The notes under the pieces were generated by a model, which was given only the letters and a program-made list of their open reading frames with translations, made no database searches and had not been told where the DNA came from. Position numbers and translations under genes: made by a program. A DNA stretch of 64,000 bases from an uncultured Spirochaetales bacterium (lineage in GTDB: Bacteria; Spirochaetota; Spirochaetia; Sphaerochaetales; Sphaerochaetaceae), in assembly GCA_944390045.1 (NCBI GenBank), contig CALXOO010000001.1:62001-126000 (forward strand), written 5' to 3'. Below are positions 35,381 to 44,660 of this stretch, piece after piece (position 1 is the stretch's first letter; the number at the start of each line of letters is the position of its first letter).

Positions 35381-36537
35381 CCGTCCTTAACGAGTGTGCT
35401 TGCCCGCCTCAGCGACAGACCGCTCTTTCCCATGTCAAGAATGAGGCGCTCAAGCCTGCGCTTTCTGATCTCGTCATCCTTGAAGAGTTCGCCCTGATCT
35501 ATCTCGTCTCCTTCGTACATCTGGTACAGCCCGACGCCGAGCAGGCGGACGCCTCCTCCCCTGTAGCGCTGCCAGAAGAGCTTTCTTGCGTAGTCATAGA
35601 CCTCGCTTGAATTGTATATCCCGTCCTGCGGGGTGGTCTGGATGCTTGTCGTTGAGAAATCTCCGTAGCGGATCTTCACACCCACCGTCCTGGCGACAAA
35701 GTGCTCATCCAGCGCCCGGAAGCAGACCTCCTGGCTCAGCTCCAGGAGATAGAGGTCGATTGCCTCCTTCTCGATCAGGTCCGGAAAGAAAGTCCTTTCG
35801 GCCGAGATCGAGTGAGACTTGCTCTCACCGGAGTATATTCCCGGGTCCTCACCACGGCAGACCTTGTACAGGTAGCTGCCGCTCGCCTGCCCGAAGAGGT
35901 CGCACAGCCGGCCGAGCGAATATGAGCGCAGATCCTGCGTCGTCCTGATGTTGTACTTCTCAAGCCGGTCCAGCGTTGCCCTGCCGACGCCCCAGAGTTT
36001 TCCCAGACCCACGGCATCGACGAAATCAACCTCAAGATTCTCCGGCACGATTGTCAGCCCGTCAGGCTTCCTGTAATCGCTTGCCAGCTTCGCGATGAAG
36101 CGGGATGAACCGACGCCGACAGATATGGTCAGGCCTGTCTCGTCCTTCACTCTTGCCTTAAGCATCCGCGCCGCCACGGAGGGGGAGCCGTAGAGTTTCT
36201 CAGTCCCGCTCATGTCAAGATAGGCCTCGTCTATGGAGGCCTGTATCCAGCTTGGTGCGATGTCCGCGATGATTGCCATCACCCGTCTGGACATCTCGCT
36301 GTAGCGGCGCATGTTGCCGGGAACGCAGATGGCCTGCGGGCAGAGTCTCAGGGCAACGGACATGGGCATTGCCGAATGTACTCCGAAGGCACGTGCCTCG
36401 TATGAACAGGTCGAGACGACGCTCCGCGGTCCCTTATGTCCGATGATAAGGGGCTTGCCGGCGTATTCAGGATGGTCAATGACCTCCACAGCCGCGAAGA
36501 AGGCATCAAGATCGACATGGAAGAATAGACTCTTCAT
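35362..36537 (-). CDS. dinB: DNA polymerase IV (Y family)
   Basis: Translesion polymerase, 391 aa. Catalytic acids in HVDLDAFFAAVE and SIDEAYLDMSG, steric gate region Y/F in FFAAVE, then SYEARAFGVHSAMP, and C-terminal little-finger domain. No LexA-like box was recognised. Starts within the end of ddl (ATGA), so it is transcribed from the murE promoter. Confidence 0.93.
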   Translation of the reverse strand: MKSLFFHVDLDAFFAAVEVIDHPEYAGKPLIIGHKGPRSVVSTCSYEARAFGVHSAMPMSVALRLCPQAICVPGNMRRYSEMSRRVMAIIADIAPSWIQASIDEAYLDMSGTEKLYGSPSVAARMLKARVKDETGLTISVGVGSSRFIAKLASDYRKPDGLTIVPENLEVDFVDAVGLGKLWGVGRATLDRLEKYNIRTTQDLRSYSLGRLCDLFGQASGSYLYKVCRGEDPGIYSGESKSHSISAERTFFPDLIEKEAIDLYLLELSQEVCFRALDEHFVARTVGVKIRYGDFSTTSIQTTPQDGIYNSSEVYDYARKLFWQRYRGGGVRLLGVGLYQMYEGDEIDQGELFKDDEIRKRRLERLILDMGKSGLSLRRASTLVKDGYDSEK

Positions 36538-37469
36538 CTGCCGGCCTTCTCCTGCCTCCGTCTGTGTCTTTCAAGAGCCGCAGAGATTATGACGGAGACG
36601 AGATTCTCCATGCCTCCGATCCATCCGGAAAGCGGAATGATATGGCTCGTGGCGGTTGACCCCGGGATTGTATTTATCTCATTGATCATCAGTTTACTGC
36701 CGCTGAGAAAGAAATCGACCCGCATGTAGAGACTGCCATGGACTGCGCGGAAGGCCTTTATGGCGTAATCCTTCAGCCTTGATCCGAGGGCGCTGTCAAG
36801 TTCTGCCGGAACGCAGCTGGTTGATGAGGAGTATTTGTTCTCATAGATGTAATACGGCTTGCCTGCCATGACCTCAACCGGCCCCAGAACCATGATTTCC
36901 CCGTCTTCGCGGCAGAGTACGAGACATTCGAGTTCGCGCAGCGGAGTAACGCACTCCTGTACAAGCACCCGCTCGTCCATCTCAAGCACACTCTCCACCG
37001 CCGCGGCAAGTGTGCTGCGGGTACATTTGCGCACACCGATGGATGAGCCGCCGCAGCACATTTTCACGATGTACTCATCGCAGGAGAAAACATTCTGATC
37101 AATATTGCCGGTCCCGGTCAGGGTGACAGTACGGGGGCAGGGGATGCCTGATGCGCTGAAAAGCCTCAGCTGAAGGGCCTTGTCCATGCCGAGGGCGCTT
37201 GTCGCCACATCCTCGCTCGCATAGGGAATGCGGAGGCATTCGAACAGTCCCTGCAGGCAACCGTCCTCACCGAGTCTTCCGTGGGTGACAGGCCAGACAA
37301 GATCGCACTTCTCACAGAACAGCTGCCGGGGAAGTTCTCCGTCACGCGGGATCAGGACCTCCCTGACCTCGTGGCCCAGGTTCTCAAGTGTCTTTCTGAT
37401 CAGGGCTGCGGATCTCAGACTGACATCGTACTCCAGCGATGGCCCTCCCTTTACAAGCATGACTGTCAT
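36534..37469 (-). CDS. ddl: D-alanine--D-alanine ligase
   Basis: ATP-grasp ligase of 311 aa. GGPSLEYDVSLRSA at the N-terminus, HGRLGEDGCLQGLFE, the omega-loop lysine/tyrosine region ENKY, and C-terminal EINTIPGSTATS. Compact for the family but with every domain. Overlaps murE and dinB by four bases on either side: a coupled murE-ddl-dinB operon. Confidence 0.9.
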   Translation of the reverse strand: MTVMLVKGGPSLEYDVSLRSAALIRKTLENLGHEVREVLIPRDGELPRQLFCEKCDLVWPVTHGRLGEDGCLQGLFECLRIPYASEDVATSALGMDKALQLRLFSASGIPCPRTVTLTGTGNIDQNVFSCDEYIVKMCCGGSSIGVRKCTRSTLAAAVESVLEMDERVLVQECVTPLRELECLVLCREDGEIMVLGPVEVMAGKPYYIYENKYSSSTSCVPAELDSALGSRLKDYAIKAFRAVHGSLYMRVDFFLSGSKLMINEINTIPGSTATSHIIPLSGWIGGMENLVSVIISAALERHRRRQEKAGR

Positions 37470-38899
37470 GACAAGTCCTCCAGGGCCGCCGTGATGGCCG
37501 CCCTTTCATCCCATTTTTCAGCTTTGCCCTGTCTTGTCAATGTGTCCTGTACTCCGATGCCCAGCAGGAAGATGACGTCACCGGGCCGTGAGACCCTGGC
37601 TGCCTCTGTGACCGCAGCCATGCGCCTGGTTATGATGAGGTGGTCCGCCCCTGTGATTCCTGTGGCGATCTGGCGGCAGATGTCTTGCGTGTCCTCGTCC
37701 CTGCTGTCATCCTCTGTGAGCACTATGAGACTGCTTTCATCTGAAGCTGCGCGGCCCATGAGAGGACGCTTTGTGCGGTCCCTCTCTCCAGAGGCCCCGA
37801 ATACCGTAATGAAGCGGGAGTCCGGATACAGACTGCGGAATGAGGAGAGAAGGCGGGAAATCGCATCCGGAGTGTGGGCGAAGTCAATGACCGCGGTACG
37901 GCCTGCGATACACAGCACTTCCTGGCGTCCCGGCGGATTGCTGAGATCCCGGAGCCGCTCAAGCACCGCATCCATGTCATTACCGGTGATCAGGGCCGCG
38001 GCGGCTGCAGCAGCGAAGGCGTTTTCCAGTGCGAATGGGTAGGGAAAGGGCAGTCTGTACTGAGCATGTCCGTACCTGAATGTGAGTCCCTCCCTGTCTG
38101 TGCCGGTGATTTCAGGCCTGTCTATCACAACGAGTCTGGATGGGACTGTCCTGCTGAGACTTTCAAGGAGCGGACTGTCACGGTAGACGACAACCGGTCC
38201 GCTGCACATTCTGGCCAGGTTGAGCTTGCTTTGTGCATAAGCGTCCCAGCTTTTATGAAAATCCAGATGCTCGCTTGTTATCCTGGTGAAGATCGCAAGT
38301 CTGAACGAGGTCCCGAGGAGCCTGCTGTAATCTGTGCTGAGCGCATGGCTTGAGGCTTCCAGCACAAAGCCTGCACAGCCGCTTTCCACACTCCGCCTGA
38401 TCATTCCCTGCACATCCCATGCCTCCGGCGTCGTGTTGTGGAAGGGACTTCTGATGAGGCCTCTTCCATCATCGACCAGGACAGTCGTGGAGAGGGCAGA
38501 TCTGAGGCCAAGTCCGTTCAGCAGCTGATACAGATAGTATGATGTGGATGTCTTTCCGTCTGTCCCCGTCACTCCCGCAACGGCGGTGTCAGCTGACGGA
38601 TTGCCGTAGAACAGGGAGGAGGCGAGAGCGTAGGCCTGTCTGATCTGCCCGCTTTCCAGGATGATGTGATCCGCCCTGGGGTCCGCATCAGCTGCCTGCG
38701 GGCTGACGATCAGGCTGGCACCCCTGTTTATGGCATCTCCTATGAAGCTGCACCCGTCATGGTGCAGCCCGGGAAAGGCGAAGTAGGCAGATCCGGGAGT
38801 GCATGATCTGGAATCGTGCTGGATGTCCCTTATCGGGAGGTTTTTTCTGATGATGGCCCTGCCGCTCAGGTGTCCGGCCAGCTCTGTCGGCGTCAACAT
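37466..38899 (-). CDS. murE: UDP-MurNAc-tripeptide synthetase MurE
   Basis: Adds the third residue of the peptidoglycan stem. P-loop GVTGTDGKTSTSYY, NTTPEAWD, and C-terminal ligase domain; 477 aa. The DAP-type DNPR motif is replaced by DDSR (about 397-400) and the GKGHE motif by GIGVQ, so the substrate is probably not DAP; ornithine would fit spirochaetes. ATG 38899 is chosen because TGC-TAATAT ends seven bases upstream; a GTG at 38920 would lie ahead of that -10. Confidence 0.88.
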   Translation of the reverse strand: MLTPTELAGHLSGRAIIRKNLPIRDIQHDSRSCTPGSAYFAFPGLHHDGCSFIGDAINRGASLIVSPQAADADPRADHIILESGQIRQAYALASSLFYGNPSADTAVAGVTGTDGKTSTSYYLYQLLNGLGLRSALSTTVLVDDGRGLIRSPFHNTTPEAWDVQGMIRRSVESGCAGFVLEASSHALSTDYSRLLGTSFRLAIFTRITSEHLDFHKSWDAYAQSKLNLARMCSGPVVVYRDSPLLESLSRTVPSRLVVIDRPEITGTDREGLTFRYGHAQYRLPFPYPFALENAFAAAAAAALITGNDMDAVLERLRDLSNPPGRQEVLCIAGRTAVIDFAHTPDAISRLLSSFRSLYPDSRFITVFGASGERDRTKRPLMGRAASDESSLIVLTEDDSRDEDTQDICRQIATGITGADHLIITRRMAAVTEAARVSRPGDVIFLLGIGVQDTLTRQGKAEKWDERAAITAALEDLS

Positions 38900-38906
38900 G
38901 TGCTGA

Positions 38907-38915
38907 ATATTAGCA
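38907..38915 (-). promoter_or_regulatory. Extended -10, leaderless promoter of murE-ddl-dinB
   Basis: On the minus strand TGC-TAATAT (38915-38907), then seven bases to the ATG at 38899. No ribosome site. Confidence 0.5.
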
Positions 38916-38954
38916 TTCACCGCCTTTCACTGCTACCTGCGCGAAGGACTTCTG

Positions 38955-38963
38955 TGTTATATT
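38955..38963 (+). promoter_or_regulatory. Extended -10, leaderless promoter of outer-membrane-like protein
   Basis: TGT-TATATT (38955-38963), then seven bases to the GTG at 38971. Confidence 0.5.
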
Positions 38964-38970
38964 TCCACAT

Positions 38971-39993
38971 GTGAAGAAGATCCTGCCGGCAATAGTCATG
39001 TTCATTATCTGCCTGCAGCTGCAGGCTGCCCCGCTGACCGTGACCGACTCTCTGTCTGTCGCTCAGGCCGGCGACTTTGCCGATACGTTCACGAATCCTG
39101 CGGCACTCCCGTTCAGGAGCAGCCGCAACGGCAACTTCATGCTCTCACTCACCTATGGGGATGAGATCCATTCAGGCCAGTATTCAGAGAAACTGGGCTT
39201 CTTCCAGACCAGCGCAGATGCTGTGACGCTCTCATTCGGAGGGCGGAATGCGATGTTCTCAGTCGCCCTGGGCCATGATCTTGATGACAGGAGACTGTCA
39301 GATTCCGGAGTTCTCACTTACGACATGTACTTCAGGATGCACTTCCAGCTGGATCTCGCCTACGCCTTCGGACCCTTCAGCCTCGCAGTGCGTTTCCAGG
39401 GAGGAAGCAGCCTGGTGCGCTCAGACCGCAGAGTGGACTCTGTCATCGACTTTGCCACGAACATGCTGTTCTCGCAGTTTTATGAGAACCCGGGCAGCGA
39501 GTACTTCCAGCTGGGTGCCGGACTGATGTGGTACGACGACTGGTTCACTGCCGGCCTGTACAGTGACCGGGTGATGAGCACCTCCAACGGAAGCGTGGTG
39601 TTTGACTTCGCCGACCTTACAGATTCGCTGTCGCTCGGCCTCAGCTTCTATCTTCCCCGTTTCACTGACGAGGGTGAGCTGCGTCTGGTCAAGCCCGTGC
39701 TCACCGTACAGTCAGGGAACATGACCGGTGCTGAAAGCTATATGCTCTATTCATTCGCCCTCGTCCTCCAGCTGCTTCCGGACACTGATGTCCGGCTTGA
39801 AGCCGGGCTCATCAGCCGGAGGAACGCTGACATAAGCTGGCTTGATGTCCTGGGGCGCGAACTGCTGCTGTCCCTTGACCTTGTCCTCGGTTCGTGGACA
39901 CTGGAATCCGGCTTCAGGATTCCGACCTCATGGCTGGGCGGAGACGCCGGCCGTCCCATGAGTTTCAGTCTTGCCCTGCGCTTTTCTCCCTGA
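38971..39993 (+). CDS. Putative outer-membrane beta-barrel protein
   Basis: 340 aa with a Sec signal peptide (KKILPAIVMFIICLQLQAA, cleavage after about residue 20) and no lipobox. The mature part alternates polar and aromatic/hydrophobic residues (AMFSVALGHDL, FQLDLAYAFGPFSLAVRFQ) and ends in a phenylalanine-rich strand SFSLALRFSP, as barrel proteins do. NPAALPF near the N-terminus recalls spirochaete FadL/UPF0164-like families. GTG 38971 is the start; ATG two bases earlier is followed at once by a stop. Specific role unknown. Confidence 0.65.
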   Translation: MKKILPAIVMFIICLQLQAAPLTVTDSLSVAQAGDFADTFTNPAALPFRSSRNGNFMLSLTYGDEIHSGQYSEKLGFFQTSADAVTLSFGGRNAMFSVALGHDLDDRRLSDSGVLTYDMYFRMHFQLDLAYAFGPFSLAVRFQGGSSLVRSDRRVDSVIDFATNMLFSQFYENPGSEYFQLGAGLMWYDDWFTAGLYSDRVMSTSNGSVVFDFADLTDSLSLGLSFYLPRFTDEGELRLVKPVLTVQSGNMTGAESYMLYSFALVLQLLPDTDVRLEAGLISRRNADISWLDVLGRELLLSLDLVLGSWTLESGFRIPTSWLGGDAGRPMSFSLALRFSP

Positions 39994-40022
39994 GAAGTCT
40001 CGATCAAGACGGCCTGCCTGGC

Positions 40023-40028
40023 TATAAT
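40023..40028 (+). promoter_or_regulatory. Consensus -10, leaderless start of aminopeptidase gene
   Basis: TATAAT at 40023-40028, exactly six bases before the ATG at 40035; no convincing -35. Confidence 0.55.
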
Positions 40029-40034
40029 TCCCTC

Positions 40035-41330
40035 ATGATAGACTGTTCAGATGCCAGAAAGCTGCTGGATTTCATTTCAGCTTCACCGTCCTGTTTCCAT
40101 GTGGTGTCAAACATGGCCTCGGTTCTCTCTGAAAAAGGCTTTGTCGAGCTGGATGAGAGAAAGAGCTTCGACATCAGGCCTTCCGGCCGCTACTTCGTCA
40201 GGCGCAACGGATCATCGATCATAGCCTTCACAGTGCCTGACTGTGCCGTAAGGAGCGCGCAAATCATAGCAGCGCACACCGACAGCCCCTGCTTCAAGCT
40301 CAAGCCGAATCCGGTGGATGTCTCAAGCGGTTCATACAGCACTCTGAACGTGGAGACTTACGGAGGGCTGATCTGCAGCACCTGGTTCGACAGGCCTCTG
40401 TCAATAGCCGGCAGGGCCTTTGTCCGCACGCAGGACGGGATTGAAGAGCGTCTTGTCGACTTCAACCGCGACCTTGTCGTGATGGCCAGTCTTGCGATTC
40501 ATCAGAACCGTGAGGTGAACAACGGGGTGAAGATAAGCGTCCAGAAGGAATGCAGGCCCATCATTGCAGGTTCATCCGATGCCAGTGTCCTTTCTCGTCT
40601 GCTGTCTTCCCAGCTCGGTGTGGATGAGTCAGACATACTTGACAGCGACCTCTTCCTCTACAACAGGACTCCCGGTGTGATCTGGGGCGCGGACGGAGAG
40701 TTCATATCATCCGGCAGGCTGGATGACCTGATGTGCTCTTATTCAGCCCTGAGGGCCATCTGCGAGGCGGAGGACAGCGGCAGTCTCCGCATTGTGAGCC
40801 TGTTCGACAATGAGGAGGTCGGCTCCTCCAGCAGGCAGGGAGCTCTCTCAGACTTCCTGGCAACGTGCTTCAGGCGCATTCTCTTCTCTCTGGGGCTGTC
40901 CTACGACGAGATCTGCAGAGTGCAGGCCTCCAGCTCCATGCTCAGCGCCGATAACGGGCATGCCCTTCATCCGAACTACAGCGAGAAATGTGACATCACC
41001 AACCATCCTGTCGTCAACGGCGGCGTGATAGTGAAGTACTCGGCTAACCAGAAATACACGACGGATGCCGTGATGGGTTCTTATGTCAGGGATCTTATGC
41101 AGCGCAGATCCATCCCGTTCCAGATATTCGTGAACAACAGCGATGTGACAGGAGGCAGCACGCTGGGCAACCTCAGTGCGCACCAGCTCTCAATTCCATG
41201 TGCCGATGTGGGCCTCGCGCAGCTGGCGATGCACTCCAGCTGGGAGAGCGCCGGAGTGGCAGACTGCCGCCATATACTTGACCTCTTCAGGGCCTATCTT
41301 GAAGACAGGGAGGTGGAACATGCCAAGTGA
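40035..41330 (+). CDS. M18-family aspartyl aminopeptidase-like enzyme
   Basis: 431-aa zinc dinuclear aminopeptidase. Metal ligands in [29 protein letters not shown] (Glu pair) and [12 protein letters not shown], plus the C-terminal THHP-like [12 protein letters not shown]18 enzymes remove N-terminal Asp/Glu in the cytosol. ATG 40035 is fixed by the consensus -10 just ahead. Overlaps the next gene by 11 bp. Confidence 0.92.
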   Translation: MIDCSDARKLLDFISASPSCFHVVSNMASVLSEKGFVELDERKSFDIRPSGRYFVRRNGSSIIAFTVPDCAVRSAQIIAAHTDSPCFKLKPNPVDVSSGSYSTLNVETYGGLICSTWFDRPLSIAGRAFVRTQDGIEERLVDFNRDLVVMASLAIHQNREVNNGVKISVQKECRPIIAGSSDASVLSRLLSSQLGVDESDILDSDLFLYNRTPGVIWGADGEFISSGRLDDLMCSYSALRAICEAEDSGSLRIVSLFDNEEVGSSSRQGALSDFLATCFRRILFSLGLSYDEICRVQASSSMLSADNGHALHPNYSEKCDITNHPVVNGGVIVKYSANQKYTTDAVMGSYVRDLMQRRSIPFQIFVNNSDVTGGSTLGNLSAHQLSIPCADVGLAQLAMHSSWESAGVADCRHILDLFRAYLEDREVEHAK

Positions 41331-42990
41331 CATACAGATCGCCCAGTCGGTTGAGATGCTTCCGGTGCTTCAGATAGCGCAGAAGCTGAACATCCCGGAA
41401 GAACTTGTCGAGCCATATGGCCGCTACAAGGCCAAGGTTGACTACAGCGCGCTGGAGAACCGCAGCAGGCGGGGCCGCCTGGTCCTGGTGACGGCGATCA
41501 ACCCGACTCCTGCAGGAGAGGGAAAGACAACCGTCAGCATCGGTCTGGCTGACGCTCTGGCACTGCGCGGGGTGAATGTCGCCCTTGCCCTGAGAGAGCC
41601 TTCTCTCGGTCCGGTCTTCGGCATGAAGGGAGGAGCAGCCGGAGGCGGCTGGTCACAGGTCGTGCCGATGGAGGACATCAACCTGCACTTCACCGGGGAT
41701 CTTCACGCCATCACGGCGGCGAACAACCTCATAGCTGCCATGATCGACAACTCTGTGCAGCAGGGCAATCCCCTGGGAATTGATCCCAGGAGAATAACCT
41801 GGAGACGCTGTATGGACATGAATGACAGGCAGCTGCGCTTCATTGTCTCCGGTCTGGGAGGAAAGGCCAACGGGACTCCGCGTGAGGAGGGTTTTGACAT
41901 CACGGCGGCAAGCGAGATCATGGCCACTGTCTGCCTTGCGTTGAATCTGGCTGACCTGAAGAAGAGAGTCTCCCGTCTCATTGTGGCCAGGACCTTCAGC
42001 GGCAGGATCGTCACTGCGGGGGACCTGAATGCTACGGGAGCGGTCTGTGCCCTTCTGAAGGATGCACTGAAGCCGAATCTGGTCCAGACACTTGCACATA
42101 CTCCTGCCTTCGTCCACGGCGGGCCCTTTGCAAACATCGCTCACGGATGCAACAGCGTCATTGCGACTCGCACCGCGCTCCGCCTTGCTGATGTCGTAGT
42201 CACAGAGGCGGGCTTCGGAGCCGACCTCGGCGCCGAAAAGTTCATCGACATCAAGTGCAGACTGTCAAACATGCTTCCCAGCGCGATTGTCCTTGTCGCC
42301 TCGATCAGGGCGCTCAAGAGCCACGGCGGAGTGGCCAGAGAGGATCTGGGCCGTGAGGATACAGGTGCTCTGGAGAGAGGACTTGCAAATCTCGCTCACC
42401 ATGTCAGGAATATCAGGGATGTGTGGAATCTTCCTCCTGTTGTGGCCATCAACCGCTTTGCGACTGACACTGATGCTGAGATCAGCTTCCTCGAGGACTA
42501 TTGCAGATCCATAAATGCAGAGGTCCGCATGTGTGATGTCTGGGCCCGCGGCGGCCAGGGCGGACTGGATCTGGCAGACGCCGTTCTTGACGCGCTGGCA
42601 GACAGGGACCGCTATCAGGCCCGTTTCACTTATACAGATGATCTCTCGGTCGCGGACAAGATACGGGCTGTCGCCACACGGATATACGGGGCGGACGGAG
42701 TCGACTTCGCACCGGGCGTCATCTCTAAAATCCGGATGGCTGAGAAAGAAGGTTACAGAGAGTATCCGGTCTGCATAGCGAAGACCCAGTATTCTTTTTC
42801 GGATGACCCGGCCAGGCTTGCCAGTCCATCTGGCTTCAGAATCAAGATCCGTGATATCAAGGTCTGTGCGGGTGCCGGCTTCATCGTGGCCTATGCCGGC
42901 GACATCATGACAATGCCGGGGCTGCCGAAGGTGCCCGCCGCCCAGCAGATAGATATCTCAGACAGCGGTGTGATCACGGGACTGTTCTGA
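41320..42990 (+). CDS. fhs: Formate--tetrahydrofolate ligase
   Basis: Makes 10-formyl-THF from formate, THF and ATP. P-loop [35 protein letters not shown] and [11 protein letters not shown]-like [14 protein letters not shown]; 556 aa is the monofunctional length. GGGAGGTG precedes the ATG inside the end of the aminopeptidase gene. The next small gene begins on its stop codon (TGATG). Confidence 0.95.
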   Translation: MPSDIQIAQSVEMLPVLQIAQKLNIPEELVEPYGRYKAKVDYSALENRSRRGRLVLVTAINPTPAGEGKTTVSIGLADALALRGVNVALALREPSLGPVFGMKGGAAGGGWSQVVPMEDINLHFTGDLHAITAANNLIAAMIDNSVQQGNPLGIDPRRITWRRCMDMNDRQLRFIVSGLGGKANGTPREEGFDITAASEIMATVCLALNLADLKKRVSRLIVARTFSGRIVTAGDLNATGAVCALLKDALKPNLVQTLAHTPAFVHGGPFANIAHGCNSVIATRTALRLADVVVTEAGFGADLGAEKFIDIKCRLSNMLPSAIVLVASIRALKSHGGVAREDLGREDTGALERGLANLAHHVRNIRDVWNLPPVVAINRFATDTDAEISFLEDYCRSINAEVRMCDVWARGGQGGLDLADAVLDALADRDRYQARFTYTDDLSVADKIRAVATRIYGADGVDFAPGVISKIRMAEKEGYREYPVCIAKTQYSFSDDPARLASPSGFRIKIRDIKVCAGAGFIVAYAGDIMTMPGLPKVPAAQQIDISDSGVITGLF

Positions 42991-43247
42991 TGGACGGAGA
43001 CAAAAGTGTCTGGGCCATGGAGAACAATGCCTTTGTCCGTGACAGGGAGGAGGATGTTGTCTACTGCCCGATGGGACAGGTGCTCAGCCTGAAAAGCGTG
43101 AAGAAAGACGGCCGGCGGCGCTATATGAACAAACACGCCTGCAGAGTGTGCGAGAGGCGCTGCTTCAGCTCCTCGAACAGCAACCCCTGGAAGGAGATAG
43201 ACTTTTCTCCGAGGGTGGATGTGAAGATGATGAAGGCCATGGACTAG
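42990..43247 (+). CDS. Zinc-ribbon protein resembling an IS1182-type transposase fragment
   Basis: 85 aa, starting on the fhs stop (TGATG). The pattern FVRDREEDVVYCPMGQ ... YMNKHACRVCERRC ... WKEIDF resembles the cysteine-rich insert of IS1182/DDE transposases. Four cysteines (C26, C51, C54, C58) could hold a zinc ion. No other transposase parts, inverted repeats or target duplications are seen, so it is either a relic kept by coupling to fhs or a domesticated domain. Ends overlapping the convergent ATPase gene by 4 bp. Confidence 0.5.
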   Translation: MDGDKSVWAMENNAFVRDREEDVVYCPMGQVLSLKSVKKDGRRRYMNKHACRVCERRCFSSSNSNPWKEIDFSPRVDVKMMKAMD

Positions 43248-43990
43248 CTGTTTACGACAAGCGTGTCGACCAGTGCGTTGAGAACCTGGCCGAAGGTTAT
43301 CTTGTTGCCTGTGGCGACGGATTCGAAGCGCACCTGCTTCAGGGCCCGGGCTATCTCGCTGTGGGCCATTTCCATGCAGGTGTTCACGACCCTGCTGCTC
43401 TCCGCAAACTCGCTGTAGCCTGGCAGGTAGATGTTGAAAAGCTCCCTGAGCGCAGCCTCATCAGGCATAGGGAAGGTCATATAGAGATCGGTGGCCTGGA
43501 GCAGAGGTGAGTCATCGACAGACTTCCGGGTGCTTGTCAGAATGACGATGCTCTGAGCGAATTCCCGGTTGACCTTGAGCATTGAGGCCATCATGTTGAA
43601 ATGGCGCAGCGAGAGCCTGAATGTGGAATCAAAGCAGTCCTCGATTATGTATAGAGCCTTCTCCTCGATGATCATTTTGAAGACAGTATCGAGATTCCTG
43701 AGCTCATTTTCCCCGTCAGCGAAGATCAGCGGTGTCTTGACAAGGCAGGTGTCGAGGGCAAGCTCGTTGGCGATGGCGTGAGCCGTATGCACCTTTCCGA
43801 CTCCTGAGGGTCCTCTCAGAAGCAGTGTTGCCCTGCGCGGAAGTCCGTTCTTCCTGAACTCGTCAGGCTCTCTTGCCTCCTTGATGAATGCGTTGATGAG
43901 TCTCCTGTTCTTGTCTGTGATGACAATTGTTCCAAGATTAGGTGTCGCAGTCGGACTGAAACGCTCGACCAGACTGTTGCTGCTGCCCAT
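43244..43990 (-). CDS. AAA-type ATPase with altered P-loop
   Basis: 248-aa single AAA module, core near 53-205. Walker A reads GPSGVGKVHT (60-69): the Thr/Ser that should follow K66 is valine. The Walker B strand ends IIED (117-118, order reversed from the usual DE). A sensor-1-like strand SIVILTSTR follows. No HTH or protease domain. It may bind ATP poorly or act as a non-hydrolysing clamp loader-like protein. GGAGGAG is part of a 14-bp palindrome upstream. Function unknown. Confidence 0.65.
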   Translation of the reverse strand: MGSSNSLVERFSPTATPNLGTIVITDKNRRLINAFIKEAREPDEFRKNGLPRRATLLLRGPSGVGKVHTAHAIANELALDTCLVKTPLIFADGENELRNLDTVFKMIIEEKALYIIEDCFDSTFRLSLRHFNMMASMLKVNREFAQSIVILTSTRKSVDDSPLLQATDLYMTFPMPDEAALRELFNIYLPGYSEFAESSRVVNTCMEMAHSEIARALKQVRFESVATGNKITFGQVLNALVDTLVVNS

Positions 43991-43994
43991 TAAT

Positions 43995-44008
43995 CTCCTC
44001 CGGAGGAG
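43995..44008. repeat. Perfect 14-bp palindrome covering a ribosome site
   Basis: CTCCTCCGGAGGAG, 43995-44008. In the minus-strand mRNA its right half is the Shine-Dalgarno of the AAA ATPase, so the RNA can fold on itself and hide it. Confidence 0.6.
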
Positions 44009-44169
44009 GATTGTACATGGTTGGCTGCCGGCTGATCAATAGAACTGCATGTGATATTGCCGTGAAATGCGGTACTTGACTAAGGGACAGATTTTCTGTT
44101 TTGATACATACCGTTGCCCCTCTGGGACAGCTATTCTTGACCTGGGACGCAGGAAGGGGGTGATGAACA

Positions 44170-44379
44170 GTGGCATATGTAAAGGTCGACGAGAACGAGC
44201 CTTTGGAGAAATCGATCAAGAGATTCAAGAGAATGGTCGAGAAGGAAGGCATCATCCGCGAGTGGAAGAGGCGCCAGTATTATGAGAAGCCGTCCACAAT
44301 CCTCAACAGGAAGAACAAGGCTCTTGCACGCAAGCAGATGAAGAAGGTGCGCAAGATCCACGCTTCCAAGGCTTACTGA
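44170..44379 (+). CDS. rpsU: Ribosomal protein S21
   Basis: 69-aa small-subunit protein, [24 protein letters not shown] (20 quoted residues at most are diagnostic) followed by [14 protein letters not shown] and a basic tail. GTG 44170 start after GGGGGTGATG; TTGACT near 44077 may belong to its promoter. Followed by a strong terminator, so monocistronic. Confidence 0.95.
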   Translation: MAYVKVDENEPLEKSIKRFKRMVEKEGIIREWKRRQYYEKPSTILNRKNKALARKQMKKVRKIHASKAY

Positions 44380-44397
44380 TTCAAAGCTTGCTTTACG

Positions 44398-44422
44398 CCG
44401 CCGGTCTCCGGCGGTTTTTTTT
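44398..44422 (+). terminator. Intrinsic terminator after rpsU
   Basis: 7-bp GC stem CCGCCGG / CCGGCGG with a 3-base loop (44398-44414) and eight U residues. Confidence 0.9.
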
Positions 44423-44660
44423 GTCCTTTGCGCAGACCTTACCGCTTTTCCTCCAGGGCCATCCCTGTATCAGAACGGGGAAGGACAGACACGTATTCCA
44501 AGTCTCTTATATATTTGTATATATTATATCCCGATATCGGAATTATTGATTTGTGTATAAGTATCCGCATCGAATGGTTGTTTTCCTGCCCGGTGAAAAA
44601 TGATTCCTTGTCCTGTACTTGCCTTCAGGGTTAGGATTGATCTGAAAGAAGGAGGATGCT
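44423..44660. other. Longest intergenic region, with AT-rich block and small palindrome
   Basis: No gene or RNA gene was recognised in these 238 bp. A very AT-rich stretch (about 44505-44570) holds several TATAAT-like boxes and the perfect 10-bp palindrome CCGATATCGG at 44531-44540. This probably carries the promoter and an operator for the pyrophosphatase gene, with an mRNA leader of roughly 100 bases. Confidence 0.5.

Noticed and set aside
42970-43260. Complete insertion sequence
   Set aside because: Only a zinc-ribbon-like fragment is present; no terminal inverted repeats, target duplications or catalytic DDE residues.
44380-44660. Possible tRNA or small RNA gene in the longest gap
   Set aside because: No cloverleaf, CCA or paired arms could be built; the region looks like terminator, promoter and leader.
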